A stretch of 64,000 nt of DNA from positions 11,437,573-11,501,572 of the forward strand of contig JALMQS010000225.1 of the NCBI GenBank assembly GCA_024734495.1, in the 5' to 3' direction. This DNA is from Forficula auricularia (lineage: Eukaryota; Arthropoda; Insecta; Dermaptera; Forficulidae). The position numbers and the translations under genes were made by a program. The notes under the pieces are model-generated. The model had not been told where the DNA came from. It did no database searches and saw only the letters and a program-made list of their open reading frames with translations. Of the stretch, positions 33,664-46,616 are shown piece after piece. Position 1 is the first letter of the stretch. Every line of letters starts with the position of its first letter.

Positions 33664-36600
33664 CAAATTCATTTTTTATTTTTCCAAAATATAAAATAAT
33701 TTCCAGATCTTTAAGTCAGAAATTATTTGACTTTCGTGGTTCACTTACTTAAATAAAAAACAAGTAAGTTTTTATGTATCTGGTATCTCTAGTTTATGAT
33801 ACCAATTACTAAAAATTAAGTAACGAAATTCAAAATACCTATCAATAAATTGATACTGTAACCGGCTACACATTAGTCGGCATTACTAGGAGGCAAGGCG
33901 AAGCTGTGTGTTTCTGGATTCCATTACTCCCAATAACTTAGGAAAAGTAATAGAGAGTTCGTTCTGGTGCTAAATTCTTACAAGCTAATATTTTGTTATG
34001 TTATAAGAGAAAATTATTCTCATAAAATTTAGTGTCTTGTTCAACCCCGTCACTTTATCTAAAGAGGTGAATTTCGACAAAATTTTCAATTTTGTGAGTT
34101 TTTTAAACTTATCTCGTAAAACATTCAAGAAAACAGAAAATGTATATTTTAATTGCAACTTGTGAAATAGTCGATTCTCACGTTTAGTTGTGATTATGTT
34201 TGATATTTATTCCAATGGAATGATATCATCGGTCGTAACCTCGGCCTATAATCAAATTGATTTCAACTGTATTAATAATTATTTATTTATATATTATCAA
34301 TTTTTATGCAAAAAATTTATTGAAAAAAAAAAAATAAAATAAGACAAATTAAATCATGACTGTATTTTAATTGTTTCGCACGAATAAGTCAAAAGGTCAT
34401 ATAAGATAGAAAAACATAATACGTATATAAATATTTATATGGCAAAAGAGTTTTTAACTTGAGATGTCAAAGTGATTTTTGATTTTGACATGGACAGAAA
34501 ATCTTCATTGTTTGAGTTTGCTATATTAATGGGTATCCAGAACATATAACTACTACATACTTACTACTGAGTTTTTTTAATGGACAATTTTTTCACTGGA
34601 ATGGCTTACTTTTGATTTCTTTTGAATTTAAAGTCACATCTTTAATGTTATATCAAACGATGAAAATTCGTTAACCAAAGCTCGATTTAATCCCGAACAC
34701 GAGTGATTGATAATCGATCAAGTCACTTTAATAATTTGATATACATAAATAAGTCTATATCATTTTAGGGTAATGATATTAATATGTTTTTGACTTGATA
34801 AATAAACTTATGATTATTATTATTTAAATTAAGAACTTAACTAAATATTCAAGCTTTTGTGATAAATTTTTTGTCAAATGACATCCACTACTTCTTCTAG
34901 TGCAAGTGGAACCACATTCCAATCTTATATGGTAACTTGCAAAATATTTAAGATAAGAAGAGAATTTGTGAATTTTTAAAATAATTTTAAGTAAAGCCAT
35001 TTTTAAATACCGGCTGGTACAAAAATCACCTAAAAATTGGCACTCTCACACCATCATTTTTATACGAAATAAATTTAAAAAAATTATTCTAAATTTTACT
35101 TCAATAAATCTTTAAAGAGATAGGCACGTCACATTCCATAATAAAAAAATATTGTTTATTTACTACAAAAAATTCGACTCCCCCCCCCCCAAATAATCAT
35201 TTTATTAAAATTTTAATAGAATTTTCGATATCGGGAAAAATGAAAACATTGCAAATTTTTAATTTGTATTATATTTAGTTTAAGACCTCCGCATTTTTAT
35301 TCAAACACATTCTAAATTTAACACACTTAAGTATGAGTAATTAATCTAAAATGCGATTAATGACTATTATTTTCACTCTTTCCTTACATTCTTATTTTAA
35401 TCTTCTGGGTTTAATTATCTCTTATAATTCAGTGACAAAGTAATTAAACAATTCTATTTTTTATGTGCTAATGTGAAATTTAATATAAAATGTTTATGTA
35501 ATGCGGGGGCTCAGACTCGCGGCCTTTTTAAAAAAAAAACAATCGATAACTGTACTAATGTATACATCAAAATAAACATCCAAATACTTTCCATGTTTAT
35601 TTATCACTTACAAGATAACATAAATAAAACAATATTAAAAATAAAGTATCCTAACAAGGAACGAATATCTCTTACTGAAAGCATTTTGAATGAATCATCA
35701 ACTTAATTTTTCTAGATGTTTATTATATATAGTATCAATTTTTAAGTAATTATATAAGTAAAAAATATACCTCAAACCTACTCGTGCGAAATCGATCCGA
35801 ACTGGACATAATCTAAGCAAAGAACTGAGCCGAAAGGAAAATTCTTAAATCGTATTTGTGATCATAGATGACTGGCTAAACTTTATAATAAAATTTTAAT
35901 CACTTCAAAACTATGTATGATAATTATTCTTTTATTAATACTTATAGATAATGAAATTAGAAAAATATTTCTCTGCATTTTTTCGTAAAATAACAAATAC
36001 TTCACAAGGTATTTTGAGGTTAGACGTTATCTTGCAGGTGCATTCGCTATTTTGTAAACTCCAGAAAACGAAAAGTATGTCAAACAAAATGTGAAGGTCA
36101 TTTTTATTGACTAGATGATTATATATATATATGATATATATATATATATATTTTGGAAATTATTAAATTATTTTTTTGACAAATACAATTTGCCAAACTA
36201 TTTGAATACTATATTAAGTGATTTCTTTTTTATTAATTAATATTTAATTAGTAGTAAATGAATGAAAAGTGAAAATCTATGATTATGTTTGATGTCGATT
36301 TCACTGCTGGTTTTATGATGCAGCAAAACCAGAACAGGTTATTCCTAAGGCTAGAGTTCCTTTTAAATATATAAATTTTCTATGTTTTCATATATATTTT
36401 ATACATATATGGTCGTCTTTGATTCGAATGTTTAGCTTCATGAAAATTTCTTCTTTTTCTTTATTTACTCACCTTATAATATTGATTATATTACTTATTT
36501 AGCTTTGCGCGAATCCCGAAGAACCAACTTGGAGATGCTCCTACCTGTTAAAAAATACTTATCCCTTTAAATTTAAATCCTTTTCGAATTTCTTTAATTC

Positions 36601-36684
36601 TTAATATAACAAATATTTGTAGTTACACATTAGACACATTGATTTGTTATATAGTAGTAAATATGTATTTTATTTTACTTGTAA
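33664..36684. other. AT-rich DNA, no convincing exon
   Basis: A C10 tract is near 35178 and an (AT)n microsatellite near 36121-36150. 36503-36547 has a short open, less AT-rich segment after TTATTTAG (reads CANPEEPTWRCSYLLK), which could be a microexon but lacks a good donor. Confidence 0.4.
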
Positions 36685-36838
36685 TAGGGATCGTAGGGAA
36701 TTGGATAAGATTTTTTAAACTTCAGTGGCTCAAGAAGTCAGAAATCAGTGACGAATCGTTTGGCACATTTAATTAAAAAAAAAAACTCTGCGTTTAATTT
36801 AAAAAAATCTTATCCAATTCCCTACGATCCCTATTACG
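36685..36838. repeat. Foldback with 38-bp arms
   Basis: TAATAGGGATCGTAGGGAAT... and ...ATTCCCTACGATCCCTATTA are perfect reverse complements over about 38 bp around a ~75-bp loop. Probably a small foldback element; no duplication assigned. Confidence 0.82.
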
Positions 36839-39800
36839 AATTTGATTATGGATACGAACAATATTATTTTACTGTTTGAAAAAAGATTCGAAAAGGACTA
36901 TGAAATACTTAACCAAGTCATAGCTTCTAATTTACCGAAAAATTAAATGATTTATATTATTTATGATTTATAAATAGTTATCAAATTATTGTCATTTCTT
37001 TTTTAGGACAGTAATTTTTTGACCCTAGCCTGCCTTGAAATAGTGGGCGTTGGCTGCATTTCCCCATTAATATTTTTTCATTTGTTTTTATTTTATTTTT
37101 GAAAGGTGTTATTTGTGTGTTCTTAGATTTGAATTTAAAGGTTTTCTGGCCAAATTGAATATTTTTTACACGGATTCGCAAATACCTTTGTCTTTGACCC
37201 ATCCTCATGAATTTTTCCTGTTCTTTTTCGTATGCAAGATTCAGTCTTGACTTGTATTACTAATGTGTTCCTTCTTCTTGATGTATTACATCTTCTTATA
37301 TTCTTACCATTAGAAAGAAATAAAGCTGCTAAATGCGTGTCAGATCGCATTCCGAGAGTTCCGTACATCTTGCAAAATCCTTGAGATATTATATTTCGTT
37401 CTTATTTATCGTTTATAAGGAGAGAAAGAGGGAATTCATGAAATTTTTCAATAAAATTTAACCCCTCCAAAGCAAAGATTGAATTAAAATTTTAATATGT
37501 TTTAAAAATGAATACATATATGGTATGTATCTTGTAAAGTTCAAGTGTGGATCTTATTCAATTTACTTGCTACAATGCTCTGACAGAATTACATTGTAGC
37601 GGCATTATAGGGTCCCATTTTATTTTTTTAAAAGGAAAACTAAAAATCATAAAAATTTTGAGATTATCAAATTAAACATAATAATTTTGAAGTGTATATT
37701 AAATTCATACCACAACCTCTTTATCTATTAATTAATAAGCATTAAAAGACATTTTTTTTCCATTAACAATCAAACTTGATTTTGAAATATATCATTAACA
37801 ATTTTAACATATCAGACAAAATGGTATGTAATATAATGACTAAAATAGAAAGTCCAAATGCTTACAAAATAATATAATATATAAAAGCCAGATAAGGAAT
37901 CAAAAGAAGTCAAGGTAAGTCATATTTTGTAGTGTCGAACAAAGTTTGACAGGTCTTTTTCAATCACTCTATCATTAGTAAGATGTTAGTTTAGGAAGGG
38001 AAGGTGAACTGAGGTTAAGAGAATTTATTATGTTGTTTTATTATGATTTAGAACTAGAAAGAGATGGGATTTACATTTTATATTAAAAACTACTTAATTA
38101 TTTATTAGAAAGTGTGGTAGATGTCACAATTCTTATAATCCTGAAGGCGTTAAATTAGAAATGCATCTTCTGCGTTTTTTTCGAGATTGTTCTACCAGAA
38201 TTCACCAAGTGGAAGAATGTAAATTTAGATCAATTGTTTATACGTGACAATAACTTTATGGTGTCAAGGTCATAAAAGACATTACAATCAAAATTATCTT
38301 TGATTCTAATGTTTAGTTAAACTTTTCAGACATTTACTAGAACCAAAGTCCAAACTATTGATATTGCGTTATTATTTTTTCTACAGTTACTGTGTGGAGC
38401 TATATTTTTTCGCTAGTATATATAAGTTGAGAGGTGTTATAATCGGGTGTTAAAATGAGTGATGATTCAACTTGAGAAAATTTGAACAATACATGGAAAA
38501 TAGGACGAAGTAGTCTTTACAGAGATATCATTTGCCCACTCGGTGTGATGTCATCGATTAACAGCACACAATGCGAATAGATGACATTCATTATGAATCA
38601 TTCTTTAAATTGTTTGCGTTAAGAATTTTAAATGTTTTTCTACTGCTGACACTTGTTAAAAACAATTTACACTATTTCGATCGCGATATACATTCATTTC
38701 ATTCTTTTCATTTAAAATCTTATCATCACTACTGTTTTTCGCACATTCATAGACTCGTGCAATTCTACTGTATTTATGGCTATTATTGTCAATTTTGTCA
38801 GCTGTTTTCATCAGCATAACAACATTATAGAGCTATTTAATCTTATACAATATGAAAATATTACATAATATTATCCAAAGATAATTGAAAACCAGCTGTT
38901 AATTATAGATGGGAAAATTCTATTCACTGAAAACCTTTATATTCATGTCCCTTTTAATAAAAATGGCTTCTGACTTAGGTATTTTGTGTCTTAAGCCATG
39001 CACTGGCTTCTGAGTTAAATCTTATTGCGGACCCCTTCTTATTAAATATATTTTTTTATATTAATATATTTTAACATAATCTAAACATTTACTAGCTATG
39101 TATAAAATTCAAAATAATTTATTTGGCAAACACTTGGGCCCCATACAAGGACTTGATTGAACTATCTTTTGATGACGTTTCTGGAAGAAATTGGAAGTAC
39201 CTATCTCGATATTGGGTATAACTTCTAAATTTCATATAGAAAGATGAGTCGAGTTGGGTATCTTTGGATAGTTCATGTTAAAAGAAAAAATCTTAAATAA
39301 CCTCCTCCTTTTGTTAAAAAATTGATGATACTTTCATCACAAAACCAATATTACTTCAATGAAATAATATAGGAGTAATTATTACTATTTTTACCTGTTT
39401 GATTATTATTAATTAATTAAAATATTTTTTAATCTGTTTTTGAAAGTCAGGAATATAATAAAGAAAATTTTTTGTTTAGACTAACCATAGTGAAATTGGA
39501 AAATAAGTTGAAATTTTTCAGTTTATTCACGAATTGATTTTGAATCCTTTTTAAATTGATGATAGATATACATAATGAATTAACTCAATTATATTTTAAC
39601 TTGTTATATAATAATAAACGAAATAAAAATTTGGAAATTTTTGAATGAATGAATTAATTATTCATTGTCTAGTCTAGTGTGGCGAAGAAAAACTGTTCTA
39701 GCCTAGCGTGCCGATTAAAAATTATTATCATGATTAATTTTTAGGAATTGAAAATAAAATAGAATTGTCATGAATTATGTATTTTTGAGGTAGATATAAA

Positions 39801-40382
39801 AAGAAGTGGGTGGATGTTTCACGAACAAACAACTTTGATTGATTGATTGATTGATTTTTTTTATTCATTATGAATTTGATTTCTTCGGAAGTGTTTAAAA
39901 GTTTTTCAATTGAGATCAATTGATAGACTAATAAACGTTAATCGAATCATATAACCTTTATATAATTTTTTTTCATTAATCAGAATTTCTTAATAGAAAT
40001 TTATATCTTCACTTTTTAAATAAAATCTATCGCACTGATCGTTTTTTAATAAAAAATCTTTTATGATTTACTAATTTATTTATCCGATATTTTTATAAAA
40101 GGAAAGAATATGAAGGAATAAAACGGGAGTTTAAGGACCGTGACGTCATAAGCAAACAGGGTATTCCTCTTCTGTACTTAATTAAGAATACATTTTATTG
40201 TATAAGCATTAGGCGTGAAATGTAATATGGTTAAAATTGCATGTAAATTTTAAAAAATATTACATAACTAAATATACTAGATGCTATTGTCACCAGCAAC
40301 AAGTGTGTGCAAAATTTCAGCTCAATCAGTTGGGTGGAACTGGTTTAAAACGCCATAAACTCAATTTCAGGCTATATATACC
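36839..40382. other. AT-rich DNA, no gene seen
   Basis: No exon or element ends recognised. A phrase near 40310-40350 (TGTGTGCAAAATTTCAGCTC) is repeat-like. ORFs at 36981-37368 and 38571-38819 lack family features. Confidence 0.5.
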
Positions 40383-40890
40383 ATAATAAATTATAATTTT
40401 TCTCATTAATATATCAAAGAATAATTGATACGTCAACAAGAATTATTTTGACCGCGCTGATTTGAAAAGATATTTTTATCTCGCGAGACTACTGCGGATT
40501 ACGCTATTGGAGTCTGCGGAGTATTAAGTCTGGACCAAGAGAGAAAAAGATGTGATCCACCTAGCTACAATCCAACGTCATTTCGCGTATAGCCCGCTAG
40601 ACATTCGGATGGATCACCAAGTGAATTTGAAATCTCAGATGTTATATATTCGATCTCCCAGTCCAGAGCGCTAGATCTCATAGCATGTATGTAGATGCTT
40701 GCCATTAATTAAATAATTCTCGTTGACGTATCAATTATTCTTTGATATATTAATGAGAAAAATTATAATTTATTTAATATCATTATTTCAAGTTAGAAAT
40801 ATATAAGTTCAAATATTATTTTCACTCAATATTTGACAGAAATTCCCTACATTAGATTCGCGATTGAATCAAATGTAGAAAACATTCTGT
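40383..40890. mobile_element. Foldback element family F5, copy 2
   Basis: Matches 3574-4082. Outer arms AATTTTTCTCATTAATATAT and ATATATTAATGAGAAAAATT enclose the GACCGCGCT and CATTCGGATGGATCAC segments. After the right arm both copies continue through CAAGTTAGAAATATATAAGT to the ATTCGCGATTGAATCAAATG hairpin. The inner part of the right arm has been replaced in this copy. Confidence 0.78.
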
Positions 40891-41571
40891 TATATATACC
40901 ATATATGGTCAGAGCATCAGCATACGGAAACTTGAATACGAGCTAATAGCTTTACATGATATTGAATCAAGTATCTAAAACAAACGTTTCAAATAACAAA
41001 TTTTTAGTAGTGTCTTACTGGGGTTCATAGGTTATCATTATTGACTGTGAATACTTAGAGAAAGCATCCTTTTCATACAACTCAACGACGACAATTTCAC
41101 AAAGATACCGAAACAAACTGTTATTTATGCCTGAATAGTTAAGGAGAATGAAGGGTTTTCAGGGGGATCGACACCAATTTCTAAAAATGTCTGAAAGTAA
41201 ACCATGTTATTTATGCTTGAATAGCTATGGGGTTGGGAGGGGCTAGGTAATATGAGTCTCGAGAAGTTATTAACTTACCCCCGTGAGGCTGAATTGAGTC
41301 CCTGAGATCATAAATTTATAATCTAAACTTTTTTCCAAAAAACCTGGAAATATCCATGGAAATAAATCTTACTTGGTTTATTAAACTATCATAGTTTTTA
41401 AAAATATTTAATGTTAATAGTGTTTTCTGTGTTGTGAGTATTAAAATTAAATGAACGAATTTTCTTTCCCCGAATGTATATTTATTAAGCTTTTTCAAAT
41501 TAACAATTTTCAAAGTTTATTCATTTAGTGGCCTTGGTCCTTATTCAAGTTCAATAATGTGTTTTTCTAAC
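40891..41571. other. No gene seen
   Basis: AT-rich DNA. The ORF at 41316-41513 (minus) has no recognisable features. Confidence 0.55.
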
Positions 41572-41845
41572 TCAATATATATCTTGAAGGAGACAATAAA
41601 AGAGTGTGTCTTCTGCTGGAATTATACATTTTATTTATTCATAAATTAATTCCTGTGTATTCATAAATTAATTCCTGTGAATCCATTGTAATAGACTGAT
41701 GAAGAGGGCAAAGTCCTCGAAACTATAGTCTCGTTATAAATAAATAAAATTATAATTCCAGCAGAAGACACACTCTTTTATTGTCTCCTTCAATATATAA
41801 AAATTCTCCTACTCTCGGCAAAAAACTTTCAATTCAATATATATC
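41572..41845 (+). mobile_element. Hammerhead repeat family 1, complete foldback copy, 12-bp TSD
   Basis: The body is 41584-41833 (250 bp). A 43-bp inverted repeat (TTGAAGGAGACAATAAAAGA... at the left, ...TCTTTTATTGTCTCCTTCAA ending about 41794) encloses a hammerhead. It is followed by the tail CTACTCTCGGCAAAAAACTT. A perfect 12-bp duplication TCAATATATATC lies at 41572-41583 and 41834-41845. Inside, TAAATTAATTCCTGTG is duplicated. Confidence 0.88.
41689..41738 (+). ncRNA. Hammerhead ribozyme-like motif, family 1 (best copy)
   Basis: Helix I is TAATAGA/TCTCGTTA (AGA/TCT and TAA/TTA with an internal loop). CTGATGA at 41696-41702, extra A, helix II GAGGGC-AAA-GTCCTC (6 bp, one G-U), GAAAC at 41719-41723, loop TATA, GTC cleavage triplet at 41728-41730. 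All core nucleotides are present. The extra nucleotide before helix II is tolerated in a known viroid hammerhead. ACTATAGT is self-complementary, so helix III could be a 2-bp hairpin or an 8-bp dimer contact. Confidence 0.76.
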
Positions 41846-43765
41846 AATTCAGCCAAAAGACCTTGACGTGTTGAAAACACCTGTTCCCGTAACATCGAAA
41901 GATGAGCCATATTAAAAAAAAAATTCAAGTCAACCCTCCCACCCAGAGCTTAATTTTCATCAAGAGGTAATTTCGAAATATTAGTACAGTTGCATTTCCT
42001 TGCATTCTTATCTTAAATAAAAAACCTATCTCAGAATAGTGGACCAGATACATCCAAGAGTAGACACACACTTTAATTAATTAATTTATTAAAAGTATTT
42101 CTTGTCGAGATTAGAAGAGTTGTTGGATTTATTACGGAACACCTTCTTTGATATTCTCTTGTACAATTAAGTTATTTCCAATTACCTTTAAATTACTAAA
42201 CTCATTTCTATAAATGATTGTGTAATGATCTAATGATATTTGTGATGGTGTCAGGAAAAAGGGCCCTTATCTTACCCCCGTTTTCTCAGGAATGGCAAAA
42301 ATGTGAGTTAAATGAGGGAGGTAATTTTTGATTACATATTTGATTTCAGGAGCAAATTTTCATTCGGAATAGAATAATAGCAAGGGTAAAAATGGAAGAA
42401 ATACTCAATTTTTGTCGCCTTAAAAATTGTCAAAATTAATCGGCTATAACTCAAAACTAAGTTTTTTCTTCTAAATATTCAAAAATTCACAACTAGTTTT
42501 TTTAAAAGCGTTTTGTTCCGTTGTTTTTCTAGAAACAGGAGATGCCATTAGCTCGATTTTGACCAGGTGTAGATTTGGTTCAATCTAAATATTATAGAAT
42601 GAGAACTTTTTTTTAAAGGAATTTCTAATAGTTGTATTATTCATCAATAGAAATCCATATATTGATGATTTTTTTATTAGCACATTTAATTAATCCTCAT
42701 AGATTAAAGTGGAATGTATGAATAAATTAAATTTCCTTTCATTTGATAATCTGCTTTAGAAATTGCAACTACCAGTTAAATGAATGATACTCGTCAACGT
42801 TGCTATCATTCTATTCTATGGTATATATTGCATAGCGCAGCTGGAATTGGCTAGAGTGAAAGAGTCAACAGACATATCGCACTAGCCGGGTGGGGTCTTT
42901 TGGAGGTTCCCAGGTCTCATCAAGAGTTGGTTTGAAAATTGCAGCCACTGCCACCTTCCTTTCATGAATGAGGCTTACATCATCCGTTGCGAAACGGCCC
43001 CCACTTGGCCCCGGCAAAAGGCCAGACAAGGGGGCCATATGTGTCGAAAAGCTATCTCATACATATGTACAAAATCCTCTTTGAAAATAAGACGATAGCA
43101 GTAACATGCTTAATCAGGGTACAGGATACATACACTAGATCACTAGGTTGCAGTACTTTATTCACACTTAAACACTCCTAATCAAATCAAAATCTTTGAT
43201 TAATAAAAATTTGAAATTAAATGCATTTACTACCGAGTTTATTTTGATTATAACATATGTTTTTTCAACATGAACATCGAAAAACAATTTTCAATTTAAA
43301 TATACAAATTAAATGTATGATATCTCACTATTATGAGTCAAGGTAAAACTAGTTCGCCCGGCAGAATTGCTGATAGTATATGTACTGGTAATCCCAAAAC
43401 CATCATATTAAAAGATCAATAACTGCATTTGTATACGTATACATATATCGGATTAAAAATTTATTTAGAATAGACATTTTCATACGGGTATTATTTTTCT
43501 CTTTTTCATTTTAGTTTGAACTTTCAAGTAAATAATAATTTATCTAGTATTTGACTATATTTTGATAAATGTATATATTTATCCATTTAGCTTCTGAAAG
43601 CTCATAATTTTAAGGCTAAATAGGCCAGATGTTTTAGAAGGGTGTGACGTCATTAAGTCCATATTAGTCCTTTCGTTTCGTAAATAGTTCATTATCACAC
43701 TGAAAAATGTAGACATTAATAAATATAAATATCTTTAATTCGCATTCTCTTTAATCTTTAATATC
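41846..43765. other. No gene seen; GC-richer patch at 42830-43040
   Basis: 42830-43040 is less AT-rich, with short open frames on both strands and tracts such as ACGGCCCCCACTTGGCCCCG. It looks like a fragment of an older element, but I could not assign a family. The remainder is AT-rich. Confidence 0.4.
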
Positions 43766-43769
43766 TTTA

Positions 43770-44278
43770 ATTCCCATTCTCTTGCCACAATGGATGCAAT
43801 TCAGAAGCGAGCAATTAAACTAATAGGAGACCCGGCCCTAACTAACTCACTCGACTCCCTGACTCACCGAAGAAACGTTTCTGCTCTTTCCCTGTACTAC
43901 AGATACTATCATGGTGTCTGTTCAGTCGAGCTGAAATCAATTATCCCCCCTAAAGCCCTCTTTAGGAGAAACACGCGGTTTTCGAAAGCTCAGCACCACT
44001 TCGCTGTCAAATTGGATATAAATCGAACAAGCGCTTTCGCCAACTCTTTTATTCCTATGACCTCCAGAGAGACTGAAACTCGCTCCCAGCCACCGTTTTC
44101 CCCGCGACTTATAACCTTCATCTTTTTAAGACCCGTATCCACAGATACCTTCGACCCCTACCCAGCCCATAAAAACCCTTCTTCTTCTTCTTTTCACAAT
44201 GGCGGGGCCAACCCAGGCCTTTAGAAGATACACCTTTTTGGTGAACTCCTTCTCTCATCATTTTCATTAAAAAAAATT
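43770..44278 (+). pseudogene. 5'-truncated LINE copy: RT C terminus and 3' UTR
   Basis: Reads LATMDAIQKRAIKLIGDPAL, then HRRNVSALSLYYRYYHGVCS and VELKSIIPPKALFRRNTRFS, then NRTSAFANSFIPMTSR. This is the C-terminal tail of a CR1/Jockey-like non-LTR reverse transcriptase. After that point a one-base insertion and a TGG-to-TGA change break the frame; the family frame (NSLPATVF..., HLFKTRIHRYLRPLP) continues in another phase to a stop at about 44170. The 3' UTR ends in a short A-run near 44275. The plus-strand ORF 43790-44224 is therefore partly out of the true frame. Same family as 17035-17445 and 27908-28775. Confidence 0.9.
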
Positions 44279-44432
44279 CCTAAACGAAACAACATTTTTA
44301 ATAAATGAATTGGGAGCTTCGGACAATCGTTTGTTATGCGGGCAACTTGCTATATAACAACAAAACGAATTTATCTATATTCAATCGGATAATTGAACCC
44401 ATGAGAAATAACAGATAAAATATTTATAATTA

Positions 44433-45230
44433 AAAAGACTGATAATGAAAGTTAAACCTTCAAAACTATAGTCATCAACACGATTTGATAGCCATACCTC
44501 GATCCTGGGAGCCCCTGGTATTTAGACAACTAAATTAACATATCAGCTAAGGGTATGACTACCGCCAGACACCGCCTAGCATCTATTTATACACTCAACA
44601 TAAAAAAACTGGATACTCAAAAATTTATAATAAAAAAATAAATAATTAAAATAAAACGAAAAACATTTTTTAAATATATTATTATGAGAACGACAAAAAC
44701 AATTTTATAATTAAGTAGACAAAATATTAATAAAAACAAAGAGGCTAAGTGCAAGCCTTACTCGCAAACCATAGGTAATGTAATTTTTTCCATATTGCCT
44801 CCATCCAAACTTATTATATTATAGGATCCAAAAAAATATTTATTGATAATACTTAGACAGAGCAACTAAGATAGAAAGGTGGATTATTTTTACTTGTCCC
44901 TGGAAGTAGTCAAAGTGAAGATAGACTGTCCGGTCTGTCTTTAATATCAAATGTTAAATTTGAAAAATTATGTATATTAAGCGGTTATGGATGAATTTTG
45001 AGAAGAATAAAATAACATTTTCAAAAATAAAGGGTCTTTTTTGGACAGCATCCTTTGACTTAAAAGTCACCACCCGCCCCTGATATATACATATTTAATT
45101 ATTAAATTTATATATTCTTAATATTTGTGTATCTGTTTGTTTGCATCAAGTGGAAGACTAACCCATTGATATCTATTTATAAACAACAACTCTAATACTC
45201 TAGGCAAAACAAAATATTTTCAATGGAATT
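44433..45230 (+). mobile_element. Diverged hammerhead family 1b copy plus a hAT-type end
   Basis: GACTGATAATG...CAAAACTATAGTC near 44449-44486 is a decayed hammerhead. TTTGTTTGCATCAAGTGGAA...CTCTAATACTCTAGGCAAAA near 45136-45210 is the matching tail seen at 52330-52410. Between them a reverse-orientation CAGTGGCGG-family end finishes at 45081 (GTCACCACCCGCCCCTG). Confidence 0.55.
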
Positions 45231-45913
45231 GGGACCTTATGCAAAATCGTGATCTAGCTGCTCTTGGGATGTGTGTTGACGGGAGTAGAACTAATGACTT
45301 CCGTCGCATTCCACTTCTGTCAGAAATTGTTTAAAAAAAATGTAGTCATAAACGAAAGAAATTTCTAGAAAAATGATGAAATTATGAAAATTCGAAATAT
45401 TCTATTTCTATGGATAAAAAAATCATAATAAAATTAGTAGGATTATTAGGTAGAGCTTGATCTCTCTGCCTTTTTAAAACGGCTCTAGCAGGAAGAAGAA
45501 AATTGCATTCATTTTTTCATTTCGGTGGTATAACTTGAAGAAAACTTAAAAACAATCAGCTTATTTAATAATGCTTTATGTCGTGGAATAAAATAAATGA
45601 AAAATACAGTTCTTTATTTACTTCGCATACATTTTGGGCAGTGCCAATTTAGTTGTATGTTTATATGTACGTTATTTATAGGGTATATGGTAAAACTGTA
45701 GAAGTTAGATTATTATATAGCCAATTTGCGTGGACTTTTGATCTTGAGTTCTCGCCATGAGAAGCGTTAATATACTACTACACCATGAGCAAATCTAAAA
45801 GACCTCCAACTAGATAATAGATTTAAATATGTTATCATATTATTATTAATAAATAAATCATATTATTATTATTAAGAAATAAATCACAGAGTGTTTCTGC
45901 TTGATGTAAAAGT
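45231..45913. other. No gene seen
   Basis: AT-rich DNA with short direct repeats (TATTATTATTAATAAATAAATCA near 45838, here described as repeats of 20 or so bases). Nothing coding. Confidence 0.5.
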
Positions 45914-46616
45914 ATATTACTTTACCATACAGAGTATGGTCAAGTATTGTAATCGTGCATGAAAAAAGTAGTTTTTTCCTTCTTTTTTTCGAAATATCTC
46001 AAAAACGGCTAAAACTATTTTGATCAAAAAAATTGAGCAAAACCATGGCATTTCCCTCTACAAAAAAGCCCTAATAAGGGTACATCGAAAAAATTATATT
46101 TTTCTAGATAATAATTGTTTTATCAAAATGTCTGTTAGTTAGTCTGGGCTTCACCAAATTTTTGTGGACGAGCTAGCTTATAAACTAGTATGAATATCGA
46201 AACCAAATTTCACATAGGTAGTTTTGGTGCATTCAGATCAAGAGCTGATTAGATTTTGGTGCATATGGATCCAAAATTAAGGGGGGTGGAGTGGGGGTTA
46301 AAAATTAAAAATCTAGACCATTTGAGCAAACTCGACTAAATTTTGTATACATAATCAGTGGGACCCCAGAAGTCTAAAAATGCAAAAACTAACTGCCCAA
46401 AATGGGGGTGGGGGGGTGTAAGGTCAAAAAATGAAAATCATGGCCATTTACCAAACTCAATCAAAATTTGTATACATAATCAGTGGGCCCCCAGGAGTCT
46501 AAAAATGTAAAAACCACCCCCCCCCTACATGTTATAAATAGTTTTATTAAATATTAAATATAAATGAGGGGCCAGGTTGTATGGTAAAGTCAAGTGGATG
46601 GCCTCATCAAAACACG
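45914..46616. mobile_element. ~0.7-kb repeat, copy A (inverted relative to copy B)
   Basis: Starts with the hairpin TACTTTACCATACAGAGTAT...GGTCAAGTATTGTAATCG and ends TATGGTAAAGTCAAGTGGAT. It contains TCTCAAAAACGGCT, TTTATCAAAATGTCTGTTAG and TTTTGGTGCATATGGATCC-like segments, all found in reverse at 50162-50900. C-rich and G-rich runs occur at 46405 and 46510. No ORF. Confidence 0.83.
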
